Assembly (NCBI GenBank): GCA_947474365.1 | Contig: CANJIU010000024.1 | Coordinates: 42,273 to 106,272, forward strand | DNA: 64,000 nt | DNA from: Opitutia bacterium | GTDB taxonomy: Bacteria > Verrucomicrobiota > Verrucomicrobiia > Opitutales > Opitutaceae | Direction of reading: 5' to 3' | In this document: one piece after another, positions 8,135-17,976 of the stretch | Layout of the letters: each line of letters starts with the position of its first letter | Position numbering within the stretch: position 1 is the stretch's first letter | The notes under the pieces: model-generated | Seen by the model: only the letters and a program-made list of their open reading frames with translations | Told to the model about the DNA's origin: nothing | Database searches by the model: none | Made by a program: the position numbers and the translations under genes

Positions 8135-8980
8135 ATGAACGTCTTCGTCCGCGGCGCTTGCCAGATCATCGGGTTGTCATGCTTTTTCCTCTCCGTTTTG
8201 GCGGCCGAGCCGCCGAAGCCGCTGCCGACACCCGCGGACCCATCGTTGCCGTCACTGATTCTCGTCGGCGACTCCACGGTACGCAATGGGCAGGGCGACG
8301 GTGGTGGTGGGCAATGGGGTTGGGGCGAGCCCCTTTCCGATTTTTTCGACGCGACGAAAATCAACGTCGTAAATCGAGCTCTCGGCGGTACGAGCAGCCG
8401 TACCTTCCTCACGGGCGGTCACTGGGAGCGCGCCCTCGCGCTGGTCAAGCCGGGCGATTTCGTGATCATGCAATTTGGCCACAACGACAACGGTGCGCTC
8501 AACGACGAGCCGCCCGGGCCGCTGCGGGCCCGCGGCACGATTCGCGGCGTCGGGGATGAGACCCGGGAAATCGACAACGTCCTGACGAAGCAGCACGAGG
8601 TCGTGCACACTTACGGCTGGTACCTGAGAAAATTCATCGCCGACTCGAAGGCGAAAGGCGCCACACCAATCGTCTGTTCGCTCGTGCCGCGCAAAACGTG
8701 GAAGGAGGGTCGCGTTGTGCGCGAGGCGTACGCCGACTGGGCGCGGGACGTCGCGCGCCAGACGGGCGTGGCGTTCATCGATCTCAACGCGTTGATTGCG
8801 GCGCGCTACGAGGCGCTGGGCGCAGAGAAAGTTGAGCCGCTCTTTGCCGATCCGCACACGCATACCAGTCGCGTGGGCGCGGAGCTGAACGCGGCGTGTG
8901 TCGTGGAGGGCTTGCGCGCGCTGAAGCCGAATCCGTTGGGAGGATTTCTTGCGACCGAGAAGCGCTCCCCAAGCCGATAA
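8135..8980 (+). CDS. SGNH hydrolase, rhamnogalacturonan acetylesterase type
   Basis: 281 residues with a signal peptide (MNVFVRGACQIIGLSCFFLSVLAAE). SGNH blocks are visible: LVGDSTVRNG with the nucleophile Ser near residue 49, the Gly block NRALGGTSSRTF, FGHNDNG with the Asn, and DPHTH near residue 244 with the Asp and His. This order and the DSTV and GHNDNG spellings match rhamnogalacturonan acetylesterases, which remove acetyl groups from pectin backbones outside the cytoplasm. Nearby export-type enzymes make a plant-polysaccharide role plausible. It converges with the alpha/beta hydrolase gene, 12 bases apart. Confidence 0.85.
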   Translation: MNVFVRGACQIIGLSCFFLSVLAAEPPKPLPTPADPSLPSLILVGDSTVRNGQGDGGGGQWGWGEPLSDFFDATKINVVNRALGGTSSRTFLTGGHWERALALVKPGDFVIMQFGHNDNGALNDEPPGPLRARGTIRGVGDETREIDNVLTKQHEVVHTYGWYLRKFIADSKAKGATPIVCSLVPRKTWKEGRVVREAYADWARDVARQTGVAFIDLNALIAARYEALGAEKVEPLFADPHTHTSRVGAELNAACVVEGLRALKPNPLGGFLATEKRSPSR

Positions 8981-8992
8981 TCGACCCGCCCC

Positions 8993-9832
8993 CTACTGGG
9001 CGGGGAGCTTGTGTTTCAACAACCAGGCATAGAGGTCGGGATTGTTGAAGGTCTCCGTCCAGGAGTCGTGCTTCGCCGCGGGATAGATCGTAAGTTGCAC
9101 GTCGGTGGCGCCGACTTTCTTCAACGCGGCGACCATTGCCTCCGACTGCGCCACTGGCACCGTCGGATCGAGGGCGCCGTGAAACGCCCAGACGCCGAGA
9201 CGGAGCAAGGCCGGCTTTCTGTCCTTTGCAATGAGGAGCGCGTCCACAATCGATCCGCCGCCACAGATGGGAACGATCGCTGCAAATCGTTGCGGAAATT
9301 TCACTCCCAAGCTCCACGTGCCGAAACCGCCCATGCTAAGCCCGGCGAGATAAACGCGGCGGGAGTCGACGCGGAGTTTCGTGGTAATGTCATCGATGAG
9401 GGCGCCGACGGCGTCGTCGTTCCAGTTCGCGTCGACGGGGCACTGCGGTGAAACTACGATGAAATTTTCGGCAAGCGCCTTCGTGGCCGCCTCGCGCCGG
9501 GCGCGGTCCTCGGGTTTTTCGTCCGCGGTCGCCGGCGTTTCGGGGTGGAGCAGTTTCGGCGGACCGTGCTTCGCGACCATCCAGATATCAGACCCGCGTT
9601 CGCCCGCGCCGTGGAGAAACACGAGGAGCGGCCAGCGTTTTTCCGGGCCCGCGGCGTAGCCGGTCGGCAGCGCCATGAGGTACTCATAACCCACGGTCTT
9701 CGTGACCGTGCGTTCGAAGCGTTGCACGGTCTGCGAGTCGGCTGCGCGGGCTGGGAGCGCGAAGATTACGCACCAGAGAAGTGCGGTGAGTGAAACGCTG
9801 AGCCGGGGGGACATGGGCAGGTCTATTTTCAT
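8993..9832 (-). CDS. secreted alpha/beta hydrolase (COG4099-like esterase/peptidase)
   Basis: 279 residues. A signal peptide spans residues 1 to about 30. The oxyanion-side motif is HGAGERGSD (74-82), the nucleophile elbow GLSMGG gives Ser166, and GALDPTVP (Asp222) and AKHDSW (His255) complete the triad. This arrangement fits secreted esterases of the dienelactone hydrolase/prolyl oligopeptidase-like group, often found with polysaccharide-degrading genes; the substrate is unknown. The ATG at 9832 overlaps the upp stop by four bases (ATGA), so translation is probably coupled; an internal ATG at 9814 is an alternative. Confidence 0.85.
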   Translation of the reverse strand: MKIDLPMSPRLSVSLTALLWCVIFALPARAADSQTVQRFERTVTKTVGYEYLMALPTGYAAGPEKRWPLLVFLHGAGERGSDIWMVAKHGPPKLLHPETPATADEKPEDRARREAATKALAENFIVVSPQCPVDANWNDDAVGALIDDITTKLRVDSRRVYLAGLSMGGFGTWSLGVKFPQRFAAIVPICGGGSIVDALLIAKDRKPALLRLGVWAFHGALDPTVPVAQSEAMVAALKKVGATDVQLTIYPAAKHDSWTETFNNPDLYAWLLKHKLPAQ

Positions 9833-10449
9833 GTGCCGTACAGCCGGTCGCCGAAATCACCGAGGCCGGGGAGGATGTATTTCCGGGCGTTCAGGGTGCG
9901 ATCGAGCGCCGCCGTGTGGATGCTCGTGCCGGGGTGATGACGTTCCACTTCGGTGACGCCTTCGGGTGCGGCCACGATGCAGACAAGGCGTACGTCGGTC
10001 GCGCCGTGCTGCTTCACGACCGTGAGCGCCTGCACGGCCGAGCCGCCGGTCGCGAGCATCGGGTCGACCACGAATACGTGCCGGCCGGCGAGCGGTGGAA
10101 GCTTGCAGTAATAACTGCGCGCCTTCGCGGTTTCATGGTCGCGCTCAAGGCCGATGTAGCCGACGGCGACGTCGGGGAAAATGTCCGTGAACGGCTGCAC
10201 CATGCCGAGTCCGGCGCGCAGAATCGGAACCACGACGAGCGGCTGGGGCACGAGCACTTTGCCCGTCACCGGTTCGAGCGGAGTGTCGATCTTCTTTTCT
10301 TCCGTCTCGATGTCGCCGGTCGACTCGATGGCCAGCAGCAGGCTGAGCTGATAGGCGAGCGTGCGAAACGTGGCCGGCTTGGTCGTGTGGTCCCGCAGGT
10401 GCGTGATGATGTGAGCGGCAAGCGGATGATCGAGAACGTGGAGTGGCAT
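9829..10449 (-). CDS. upp: uracil phosphoribosyltransferase
   Basis: 206 residues, the usual length for Upp, which converts uracil and PRPP to UMP in pyrimidine salvage. Diagnostic segments are ILRAGLGM (76-83), GYIGLERD (97-104), the PRPP loop VVDPMLATGGSA (127-138), and a C-terminal ILPGLGDFGDRLYGT that closes over uracil. It is coupled by a 4-base overlap to the secreted hydrolase downstream, an odd partner with no obvious metabolic link. Confidence 0.97.
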   Translation of the reverse strand: MPLHVLDHPLAAHIITHLRDHTTKPATFRTLAYQLSLLLAIESTGDIETEEKKIDTPLEPVTGKVLVPQPLVVVPILRAGLGMVQPFTDIFPDVAVGYIGLERDHETAKARSYYCKLPPLAGRHVFVVDPMLATGGSAVQALTVVKQHGATDVRLVCIVAAPEGVTEVERHHPGTSIHTAALDRTLNARKYILPGLGDFGDRLYGT

Positions 10450-10504
10450 GAAGTGAATGAGGGTCGAAAATTGGATGGTGCCAAAAGCGAAACTGGGCGG
10501 TCCG

Positions 10505-12943
10505 CTACGGTCGCAGCGTCACGGTGTGTTCTGTCTTTCCCGGCAGGAAGGGTGTTGGTTCGCCGCGGACCCAGGCTTGATGCCCGGCGCGATAGTAGGG
10601 CGAGAGCGGGTGGCCGCTCTGGCCGCCGGGCATGTGAAAGATCCCCTCGGATTCCCGGCCGGGTGAGACGACAAAACGTTCGCTCGCACCAAAGGTCGGA
10701 CTTTGCACGCGCGGCATGTCGTTGTCTCCCGGCAGCGGATCCGCCGGCATGTCCAGCCAATGCGCGATCCAAGGGAACGTGCTGCTGAACGGATGTTGGA
10801 TGCGGGCGCGGTTGCGCCAGCCCCAGCTGTTTTCCGCGAGCGCCTTGCCGGAACGATCGATGGTCTTGATCGTGTCGTCGACCGCGGCGACGAGCAGTTC
10901 GTCCCAGCTGGCAAACGTGGGGCTTAGCAGGTGAAGCGGACGTTCGCGCAAGAGGGCACGGAGCGCGCCCTCCAACGGCAGACGTTGCCAGTCAAAATCC
11001 GGATACGCCTCGGTGCAGGAGGCAAAGATCGGTTCGAACACGCGCCGCTGCACCGCGGTGCGAAATTCGCGCACGATGCGATAGCTGACGGACGCGGTGT
11101 CAGCCCGCCCTTCCCAGCGTTCGGCGAAACTCCGCAGTTCCTCCCGTTGCCTTTTTCCCGCTGTTGCCGCCGGAGTGAGCGTGTCGAGAAGCAGGCGGTG
11201 CCACGGAGTGAGAAAAAGCGCGCGGGTGTCGAGCTGCACCGCGAGGAGATCTGCGGGCCGGGCTTTTTCCAGGGGTGTGAGGGCATCGCGAATCTGCGCG
11301 GCCCGTGCGGGAGCGCAAAAACCGCCGTCCCCGATCCGGGCCAGTGCATCGCCGCCGATCTGACGGTGATTGGCCGACCAAAGCCGGCCGTCCTTTGCCA
11401 GCGCTGCCGCGGGCATTCCGCGCGGATCCGATGTCACGACCGGCACCTCTGCCGGCGCCAGGTAGCCGTCCCATTTTCGGTCGCCGAAGGACCAGGTAAC
11501 AGGCAGGCGGCCGTCGTATCCAATCCGCTTGGGCAGACGGCCGGCGACCGTCCAGGCGATGGCGCCGGTCCGATCGGCCAGCATAAGATTGACCGCCGGC
11601 AGGCCGGCGCGGCGGGCCACGGCGACCCCGTCGGCGACGCGAGTGGCCTCCTCCATCTCAAGCAGTGAAAGATTCGTGGCGTCGGGATCGTGGGCCACCC
11701 AGTGGTGGGCGAGCGGCCGTTTTCGATCGTTTGTCCCGACGATGGGGCCCCAGATGGTCCATTCATAATCGGCGACCACGGGAGCCGCGCCCTTTACGCG
11801 GATCGTTTCCTTCCGGCGTTCGATGGCGAGAAGTTCCTCGTGTCCAGGTGCCTTGTAGAGGGTCGGGGCGATGCTGTTCACCTCGACCACGACCAGATCG
11901 CCGGTGTCGACGTAGGAGGCGGTGAAGCCCCAGGCGAGGCGGCCGTTGCTGCCGGCGACCATGACGGGCACTCCCGGCAGGGTGACCCCGGTGATCTTCT
12001 GGCCGGGATATTCCAGCGAGGCACGGTACCAGGTGTTGGGCACACCGAGGCGCAGGTGCATGTCGTTCGCGACCATCGCGCCACCGCTTGCCGTGTGTTT
12101 TCCCGCGAGGGCGAACGCATTGGAGCCGGCCGCCATCGCCGGATCGGACGGGGGAAATGGAAACGCATTGCGCTGCTGTGACCCCGCCGCCGCCCCGACT
12201 TTCGCGGTGCGGAGATTGATGCTTTTCGGGCCGGGGATCGGTGCGGACGACAAGGTGGTGCCGTCGAGCGCCGCGTCGTCGGGCGTGATCGTCGGAGCGA
12301 AAAAAGCGAGCGCTTCGAGACCGAGCTGATCGCGGAGCGTCATCAGGGAGTGTTCGTGCCGGCCTTCACCGTCCTGCAGGTCGAGGGTGAGTGCGTAAAT
12401 AACGAGGATGGTGTCCTCGGCGAGCCACGGCAACGGCTGTTCCCGCAGCACGAGATATTCGAAGGGGCGTTCGGCGAGGGCGGCGAGTCCTACGTTCACG
12501 CCCGCCACGTAGGCTTCGAGAACCGCGCGTTCGTTCGCCGCAAGGCGCGTGGCCACCGTCCGAGCCAGCTGGCGAAATCCGTGAAGGCGGACCGCGCGGT
12601 CGCGTGGCACCGCCCGCGGGCCGAACAACTCCGCCAATTCCCCGGCTGCGCTCCGCCGCATCAGGTCCATCTGAAAGAAACGATCCTGAGCGTGAAGCCA
12701 GCCGAGGGCGCGGGCGACATCCGTGCGACTTCCGGCGCGCACCGTCGGCACGCCCAGCGCGTCCCGTTCCGCGGTGACTGGTCCCGCGAGGCCTGCGACC
12801 ATGGCGGCTCCGTCAACTTGGGGGAGACTCTTGCTCGTCCGCCAATAGAACCAGCCGCTGGCCGCGGCGGCGAGGAGCAGCAGCGAGCTGGCGATGGCGG
12901 CGAGAAGGCGCAGGAATTGTGCGGGACGGGAAGTCAAGTGCAC
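10505..12943 (-). CDS. penicillin acylase family amidase (Ntn hydrolase)
   Basis: 812 residues from a GTG at 12943. One N-terminal hydrophobic helix (about residues 12-33) anchors or exports it. The alpha chain region contains GVPTVRAG and LGWLHAQDRFFQMDLMRRSAAGELAELFG, characteristic of the family. GSNAFALAG places the N-terminal nucleophile at Ser274, where autocleavage would form alpha and beta chains. Family members hydrolyse amides such as beta-lactams, acyl-homoserine lactones or acylated peptides; the natural substrate cannot be read from sequence. It lies 55 bases before upp on the same strand. Confidence 0.92.
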   Translation of the reverse strand: MHLTSRPAQFLRLLAAIASSLLLLAAAASGWFYWRTSKSLPQVDGAAMVAGLAGPVTAERDALGVPTVRAGSRTDVARALGWLHAQDRFFQMDLMRRSAAGELAELFGPRAVPRDRAVRLHGFRQLARTVATRLAANERAVLEAYVAGVNVGLAALAERPFEYLVLREQPLPWLAEDTILVIYALTLDLQDGEGRHEHSLMTLRDQLGLEALAFFAPTITPDDAALDGTTLSSAPIPGPKSINLRTAKVGAAAGSQQRNAFPFPPSDPAMAAGSNAFALAGKHTASGGAMVANDMHLRLGVPNTWYRASLEYPGQKITGVTLPGVPVMVAGSNGRLAWGFTASYVDTGDLVVVEVNSIAPTLYKAPGHEELLAIERRKETIRVKGAAPVVADYEWTIWGPIVGTNDRKRPLAHHWVAHDPDATNLSLLEMEEATRVADGVAVARRAGLPAVNLMLADRTGAIAWTVAGRLPKRIGYDGRLPVTWSFGDRKWDGYLAPAEVPVVTSDPRGMPAAALAKDGRLWSANHRQIGGDALARIGDGGFCAPARAAQIRDALTPLEKARPADLLAVQLDTRALFLTPWHRLLLDTLTPAATAGKRQREELRSFAERWEGRADTASVSYRIVREFRTAVQRRVFEPIFASCTEAYPDFDWQRLPLEGALRALLRERPLHLLSPTFASWDELLVAAVDDTIKTIDRSGKALAENSWGWRNRARIQHPFSSTFPWIAHWLDMPADPLPGDNDMPRVQSPTFGASERFVVSPGRESEGIFHMPGGQSGHPLSPYYRAGHQAWVRGEPTPFLPGKTEHTVTLRP

Positions 12944-12979
12944 TACGGGAAAACGGGGCGTCGGACGAGCGGTTGGTGG

Positions 12980-15900
12980 CTACCTTGCGTCAAGCACCTG
13001 CCGGACGGTTGTCAGCAGTTCCGACGGGGCAAAAGGTTTTTGCAGGAAGCCCTGGCGGGCCTGCAGCTTGAGGTCGCGGCCGGCGATTTCCGCGCTGTAG
13101 CCGGTGGTGAAAATGACCTTGAGCGCAGCGGACTCGGATTGCAGGGCGATGGCCAATTCGTTCCCGGTCATGCCGCCGGGCATGACCAGATCGGTGAGAA
13201 GGAGTGCAATCCGGTTTTTCTCCTTTCGCCAAAGTTGGACTGCGGCGTGCCCGTGGTCGGCCTCCAGCACCTGATAGCCGTGGTTCCGGAGCAGCCAGCT
13301 CATGCTGCTGCGCACCGAGTCCTCGTCTTCGACGAGGAGAATCGTTTCCGATCCACGCGGCATCGCCCGGTTCGCATCCGCCTCGGATTCCGGCTCCGGC
13401 GGTTGGGCGATGGAGAGAAACACCGTGAACGCGGCACCGTGGCCGAGTTTGCTTTCCACCGTGATCCAGCCCTGGTGCTGCCGTACGATGCCGAACACCG
13501 TCGCCAGTCCGAGGCCGGTGCCCTTGCCGACGGCCTTGGTGGTGAAGAAGGGTTCGAAGATGCGCGCCAGATTCTCGGGGGCGATTCCGGTGCCAGTATC
13601 CTCGATCCGCAGACAGGCATGAGGCCCCGGGGTGGCGTCCGGGTTCACTCTCATCTCTTCCGGCCCGATCTCCCGCTCGCCGGTCTCGATCCGCAACCGC
13701 CCGCCTCGCGGCATCGCGTCGCGCGCATTGACCGCGAGGTTGAGCAGCACCTGGCCGATCATGCCGGCGTCGGCGTAGATGGGCAGCGGACGCGGGTGCA
13801 GCCTCAGTTCGAGTTGGATGTCCTCGCCGACGAGCCGACGGAGCAACTTGGCATCGGCGGCCACGACCTCGCTCAGGTTGATGTGTTGGCGCTGCATCAC
13901 GGAGCGGCGGCTGAAGGCAAGCAGCTGGCTGGTCAGGCCGGCGGCCCGATGCCCGAGGCGGCCGATTTCCGCCAACGCCTCCCGGGCGTCACCCGGCAGC
14001 TCCAGGCGCAAGCCCGTCATTTCGGAACGAACGATGATCGCGGTGAGGATGTTGTTGAAGTCGTGTGCCACGCCACCCGCGAGCTGCCCGACTGCGTCCA
14101 TCTTTTGCGACTGTCGGAGCTGCTCCTCAAGCTGCCGCCGGCTCGTGATGTCGGTCATACTGACGACCGCGAGGATGGGCTGACCCGAGACGTCGCGGGC
14201 GAGCGTGCCGGAATAGGCGAAAAACTTTTCCCACTTCTTGTGGTGGTTTTGGAGTCGCAATTCGTAGTTGCTCAACACCTCGCCGCGCAGGATTCGAGCG
14301 AGAGGCCATTGCTCATAGGGCACCAGGCCGCCGTCAAAATTCACGAAGTCGTAGGTGTCCCGGAACTCCGGCAGGCTCCGGCGACATTCCTCAAGACTGG
14401 CGTAGCCATGAAGGTTGAGCGCGGCCCGGTTCCAATAGTAGAGATTCCCCTTTAGGTCCGAGACGATCACGCCTTCGGTCAGGCTGTCGAGGCTGGCTTC
14501 AAGCAGGGCAAGATGCCTCTCCTGCTCCTGCTCGGCCTGCATCAACCGCTCCTCGGTCCGTTTCCGTTCGGTGATGTCGCGCGTCACGCCGAGCATTGCG
14601 TCGATTCGGCCGTCGTCGGTCCGGAGGGGCACCGCGTGGGTGTCCAGCCAGCGGCGGGTTCCGCGGAGGCCGACGACTTCAAACTGGAGATGACCGGACT
14701 CCCCGCGCATGACTTTGCCGTGCAGCCGTTGAAATGAATCGCGGAAGTCGGGCGCCACATAGTCTCCCAGTGGTTTGGCCTGCGCCTCGGCGAGAGTGGA
14801 CGCCTCGAGCAGCACCAAGCCGGCGGCGTTGATCTCGGTCAATTGGCCGTCGGGAGAAACGACCTTCACACATTCGCGCTCGGTGTTGAAGATGGCGCGG
14901 AATCGCGCCTCGCTCGCGCGCAGTGCGGACTCGGTTTGTTTGCGCGCGGTGATGTCGAGCGTGGTTCCCACCGCCCGGCACGGTTTTCCGGTCGCATCAC
15001 GTTCGGTTACCCGGCCCCGGTCGGCTACCCAAACCCAGGTTCCGGATTTATGGCGCATCCGGTGTTCGCATTCGAAATGCAGCGTGCGTCCCTCGAAATG
15101 GGCGTTCAGGGCTCCGGCCAGTCGGGCGCGATCCTCTGGATGGTTGAGATCATTCCACGTGCTGACGTTTGCCGGCAATTCCCCCGGTTCGTAACCGAAC
15201 ATCCGAAACCAAGTGTCGTTGTCGATGCATTCGCCGGTGACGATATTCCAATCCCAGGTGCCCAAATCGCTGGCGCGAATGGCGAGGGCCAGTCTCTCCT
15301 CGCTCAGCCGGATAGTTTCGTCGCGCACCCTCAAATGGTGCGCTGCTTGGCTGAAGGCGATGCCAAGCCGGGCCAGCTCGTCCGATCCCCCCAGCAGCAC
15401 CGGTGAGCCGTGTCGCCCGGTCGCGAGCGCTTCCGTCGCATCAACCAGCGACTGCGCCCGGCGGGTGATTGTCCGATCGAAATAAAACCAAACCATCGCG
15501 CAGGCGCCGAGGATCAGGGCGCCCATGATGGTGGCCCGCCGTACGAGCGAGTCGATCGCCGGCGCCATCTGGGCGGCGACGTCGGATTCCGTGCAAAACC
15601 AGAGCGGTGCCGATCCGCTGTCCGGCTTGAGTGAAAAGGCCGACCACAGGGTGTTGTGGTCGGGGGTGAGCTGGAACTGGGTCGCCTTTGCGGATCTGGC
15701 CGCCTGTACCACGGCGGCCGCTCCAGCCAGGACTTCGGGGAGCTTGCGCCCCACCAGCGGCTCCCGGGTCGCGCAGAGAATCACGCCAGCCTCGTCACAG
15801 AGCAGTGCCGTCTTCAACTGCGGGACGACCGCCAGCCGCCGCATGATGGTCATTCCCGCGTCCCGGCCACGGCGTGGCAGCTCCTCCTCCAGGTCGGGCA

Positions 15901-16060
15901 CGACCAGCATCCCGAGACCGGCCGCCCGCTGCTGCATCAGTGCCGTGTTGCGGCGATCGATTTCCACATAGCTCACCGTCACACCGATCGCCGACAGTGT
16001 GAGGCCGAGGAGCAGCAGACCGAAGGGCAGGGTGTAACGCAGCGGAAACGGGTGTTTCAT
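12980..16060 (-). CDS. hybrid sensor histidine kinase with three PAS domains and C-terminal receiver
   Basis: 1026 residues from the ATG at 16060. The frame is open further upstream but that part is Arg-rich and overlaps the DUF5069 gene. Two membrane helices (about 10-30 and 180-200) flank a periplasmic sensor, followed by a HAMP-like linker, three PAS/PAC units (about 265-385, 395-510, 530-650), a HisKA domain with His666 in GGVAHDFNN, an ATPase domain (NLAVNARDAMP, DTGTGIAPE, GKGTGLGLATVFGIV) and a receiver with phospho-acceptor Asp957 in LLTDLVMPGG. No partner response regulator is adjacent. The signal is unknown. Confidence 0.93.
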   Translation of the reverse strand: MKHPFPLRYTLPFGLLLLGLTLSAIGVTVSYVEIDRRNTALMQQRAAGLGMLVVPDLEEELPRRGRDAGMTIMRRLAVVPQLKTALLCDEAGVILCATREPLVGRKLPEVLAGAAAVVQAARSAKATQFQLTPDHNTLWSAFSLKPDSGSAPLWFCTESDVAAQMAPAIDSLVRRATIMGALILGACAMVWFYFDRTITRRAQSLVDATEALATGRHGSPVLLGGSDELARLGIAFSQAAHHLRVRDETIRLSEERLALAIRASDLGTWDWNIVTGECIDNDTWFRMFGYEPGELPANVSTWNDLNHPEDRARLAGALNAHFEGRTLHFECEHRMRHKSGTWVWVADRGRVTERDATGKPCRAVGTTLDITARKQTESALRASEARFRAIFNTERECVKVVSPDGQLTEINAAGLVLLEASTLAEAQAKPLGDYVAPDFRDSFQRLHGKVMRGESGHLQFEVVGLRGTRRWLDTHAVPLRTDDGRIDAMLGVTRDITERKRTEERLMQAEQEQERHLALLEASLDSLTEGVIVSDLKGNLYYWNRAALNLHGYASLEECRRSLPEFRDTYDFVNFDGGLVPYEQWPLARILRGEVLSNYELRLQNHHKKWEKFFAYSGTLARDVSGQPILAVVSMTDITSRRQLEEQLRQSQKMDAVGQLAGGVAHDFNNILTAIIVRSEMTGLRLELPGDAREALAEIGRLGHRAAGLTSQLLAFSRRSVMQRQHINLSEVVAADAKLLRRLVGEDIQLELRLHPRPLPIYADAGMIGQVLLNLAVNARDAMPRGGRLRIETGEREIGPEEMRVNPDATPGPHACLRIEDTGTGIAPENLARIFEPFFTTKAVGKGTGLGLATVFGIVRQHQGWITVESKLGHGAAFTVFLSIAQPPEPESEADANRAMPRGSETILLVEDEDSVRSSMSWLLRNHGYQVLEADHGHAAVQLWRKEKNRIALLLTDLVMPGGMTGNELAIALQSESAALKVIFTTGYSAEIAGRDLKLQARQGFLQKPFAPSELLTTVRQVLDAR

Positions 16061-16244
16061 CAACGAGGAAGCAAGTGAGCCTCTCAGCCCGGAAAATTCG
16101 GAGGGTCGGAGACGTCTGAAGTTTTTGCGTCCGTCGTGCGCCCGGGCGAGGATATTCGCTGCGCCCTGGCGATCGAGCAGGCTCCGGCCGGCGCGGGTGC
16201 CGGCAATCAGGGACCGAGGAAAACGTTCCTGCCGACGACCGCGC

Positions 16245-16694
16245 TCAGTTATTCCACGCCCGCGTCGCCACGGGATCACGGCCTTCGTCGAAGTCGAGGT
16301 AGTCGAACATCGTCATGATCGGTTTCCCCTCGAATGCGCTTTCCTTGATCCGCCGGGCGAGGATCTCCGCCGCCTCGTCGCGCCAGCCGCGTTTCATCAT
16401 GAAACCGCTCCAGACCTCGCACTCTTCGTCGGTCCGCGCTCCGCCGCGCTGTTCGGCCCACGCCAGCAATTGCTCGTCGCTGAGGTCGCCGACGAGGGTC
16501 CGGGCCTTCAATTCGTCATAGTTCACGCGCAGAAAGCTGACGCAGCGACTGTCAAAGCCCTTGCCCAGATTGGCCTGGTAGTCGGCCGGCAGTTTGCCGG
16601 CGGCCAGGAGTCGGATCTTGTCGAGCATGCGCCCGAAATAAACCAGACGGCCGACTTTGACGTAGGGTGAGCGCAGACCGGGAACAGTGGACAT
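16245..16694 (-). CDS. DUF5069 domain protein
   Basis: 149 residues covering a whole DUF5069 domain, with GLRSPYVKVGRLVYFGRMLDKIRL at the N-terminus and the segment RGWRDEAAEILARRI near the C-terminus. The family is largely restricted to Verrucomicrobia and Planctomycetes relatives and has no known function. No signal peptide or membrane helix is seen, so it is probably cytoplasmic. It lies 184 bases upstream of the hybrid kinase start on the same strand and may be transcribed with it. Confidence 0.8.
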   Translation of the reverse strand: MSTVPGLRSPYVKVGRLVYFGRMLDKIRLLAAGKLPADYQANLGKGFDSRCVSFLRVNYDELKARTLVGDLSDEQLLAWAEQRGGARTDEECEVWSGFMMKRGWRDEAAEILARRIKESAFEGKPIMTMFDYLDFDEGRDPVATRAWNN

Positions 16695-16878
16695 GGTTGA
16701 AGGGACAGGTTGCTGGAGAACCGGTCAGAGATCCTGCATTCGGCGAGTGCCGTCAACCGGGAGTTGTACCCGGGCGCGGTTCGAAGGCGGAAAACCTCCT
16801 TGCCTGTCGGCGTCGGCTCGGCGCGAAATACACGGCTTCCCGGCCGCCCGCCGGTCCGCCAATCTCATCTCTTCCCTC

Positions 16879-17961
16879 ATGAACTACGGTCTCAACATCC
16901 GCCCTGCGGCGGCCCTCGATTTCGTGTCTCTCGGCGCCCTGATCCACCGGCTCGATCCGGGTGTCATACCCTTTCGCAAGGCGACCACCTGTCAGATTCA
17001 CGTCAGCGGAGGCGAATTCAACGTCGCGGCCAATCTCTCGGATTGTTTCCAGCTCAAGACCGGGATCGCGTCCGCGATGGTCGACTATCCCATCGGCGAG
17101 CTGATCGCCGAGCGCGTGCGCGCGATGGGCGTCGCGGCTTTCTACAAGAAATTCAAGCACGACGGCGTGCACGGTCCGAACATGGCGACGGTTTACAGCG
17201 ATCGCGGCCATGGTGTGCGCGGCCCGGTGGTGTTCTACAACCGGTGCAACGAGGCCGCGGCGCAGCTGAAGCCGGGCGACTTCAAGTGGTCCGAAATCTT
17301 CGCCGGCGGCGTGCGCTGGTTTCACAGCGGAGGCATTTTTGCCGCGCTCTCGACGACCACAGCCGAGACGATCATCGAGGGCATGCAGGCGGCGAAGGCC
17401 GCGGGCGCTGTCACCTCCTTCGATCTCAATTACCGGGCGAAACTCTGGAATATCGTCGGCGGGCCGGAACGCGCGGTGGCGGTGCTCGACCGCATCATCA
17501 AGCACGTCGACGTGCTCGTGGGCAACGAGGAGGACTTGCAGCTCGGCCTTGGCATCCCCGGGCCGGAGGTCACCGCCAAGTCCAAATTGGATCCCAGCGC
17601 CTTCTTCAGCATGATGGGTAACGTCACGAAGAAGCATCCGCACATCAAGATCGTCGCCACGACGCTCCGCGAGGTGCACTCGACCAACCGCCACTCGTGG
17701 GGTGCGGTCGCATGGATCAACGGCTCGACCTACGTGTCGCCCACGTGCGAGCTCGACGTGGTCGATCGCGTCGGCGGCGGCGATGGCTATGCGGCGGGAT
17801 TCTTCTACGGGCTTCTCAGCGGCGAGTCGCCGCAAGACGCCGTCAATCTGGGCTGGGCGCACGGGGCGCTGCTCACCACCTTCCCTGGCGACACGACGAT
17901 GGCGACGGTGGAACAGGTGCGGGCGTTTGCCCGCGGTGGCTCCGCGCGCATCCAACGGTAG
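16879..17961 (+). CDS. PfkB-family carbohydrate kinase, KDG-kinase-like
   Basis: 360 residues. The ATG at 16879 is chosen because the open frame upstream has no coding character. The family signature DRVGGGDGYAAGFF places the catalytic base at Asp302, and GGEFNVAANL near the N-terminus is the substrate-side Gly-rich motif. VTSFDLNYRAKLW and VLVGNEEDLQLGLG are typical of 2-keto-3-deoxygluconate kinases, which make KDPG from KDG. That would fit the sugar-acid dehydratase at the left end of the window, though the two are 17 kb apart. Ribokinase-like alternatives cannot be excluded. Confidence 0.85.
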   Translation: MNYGLNIRPAAALDFVSLGALIHRLDPGVIPFRKATTCQIHVSGGEFNVAANLSDCFQLKTGIASAMVDYPIGELIAERVRAMGVAAFYKKFKHDGVHGPNMATVYSDRGHGVRGPVVFYNRCNEAAAQLKPGDFKWSEIFAGGVRWFHSGGIFAALSTTTAETIIEGMQAAKAAGAVTSFDLNYRAKLWNIVGGPERAVAVLDRIIKHVDVLVGNEEDLQLGLGIPGPEVTAKSKLDPSAFFSMMGNVTKKHPHIKIVATTLREVHSTNRHSWGAVAWINGSTYVSPTCELDVVDRVGGGDGYAAGFFYGLLSGESPQDAVNLGWAHGALLTTFPGDTTMATVEQVRAFARGGSARIQR

Positions 17962-17976
17962 CTCCAGGTCGGCCGG

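Noticed and set aside
5899..8412. 837-codon minus-strand open frame, and similar long frames such as 2571-4700 (minus) and 12350-14455 (plus)
   Set aside because: They lie antisense to well-supported genes, have no domain-like sequence and are rich in Arg, Gln and His as expected for GC-rich shadow frames.
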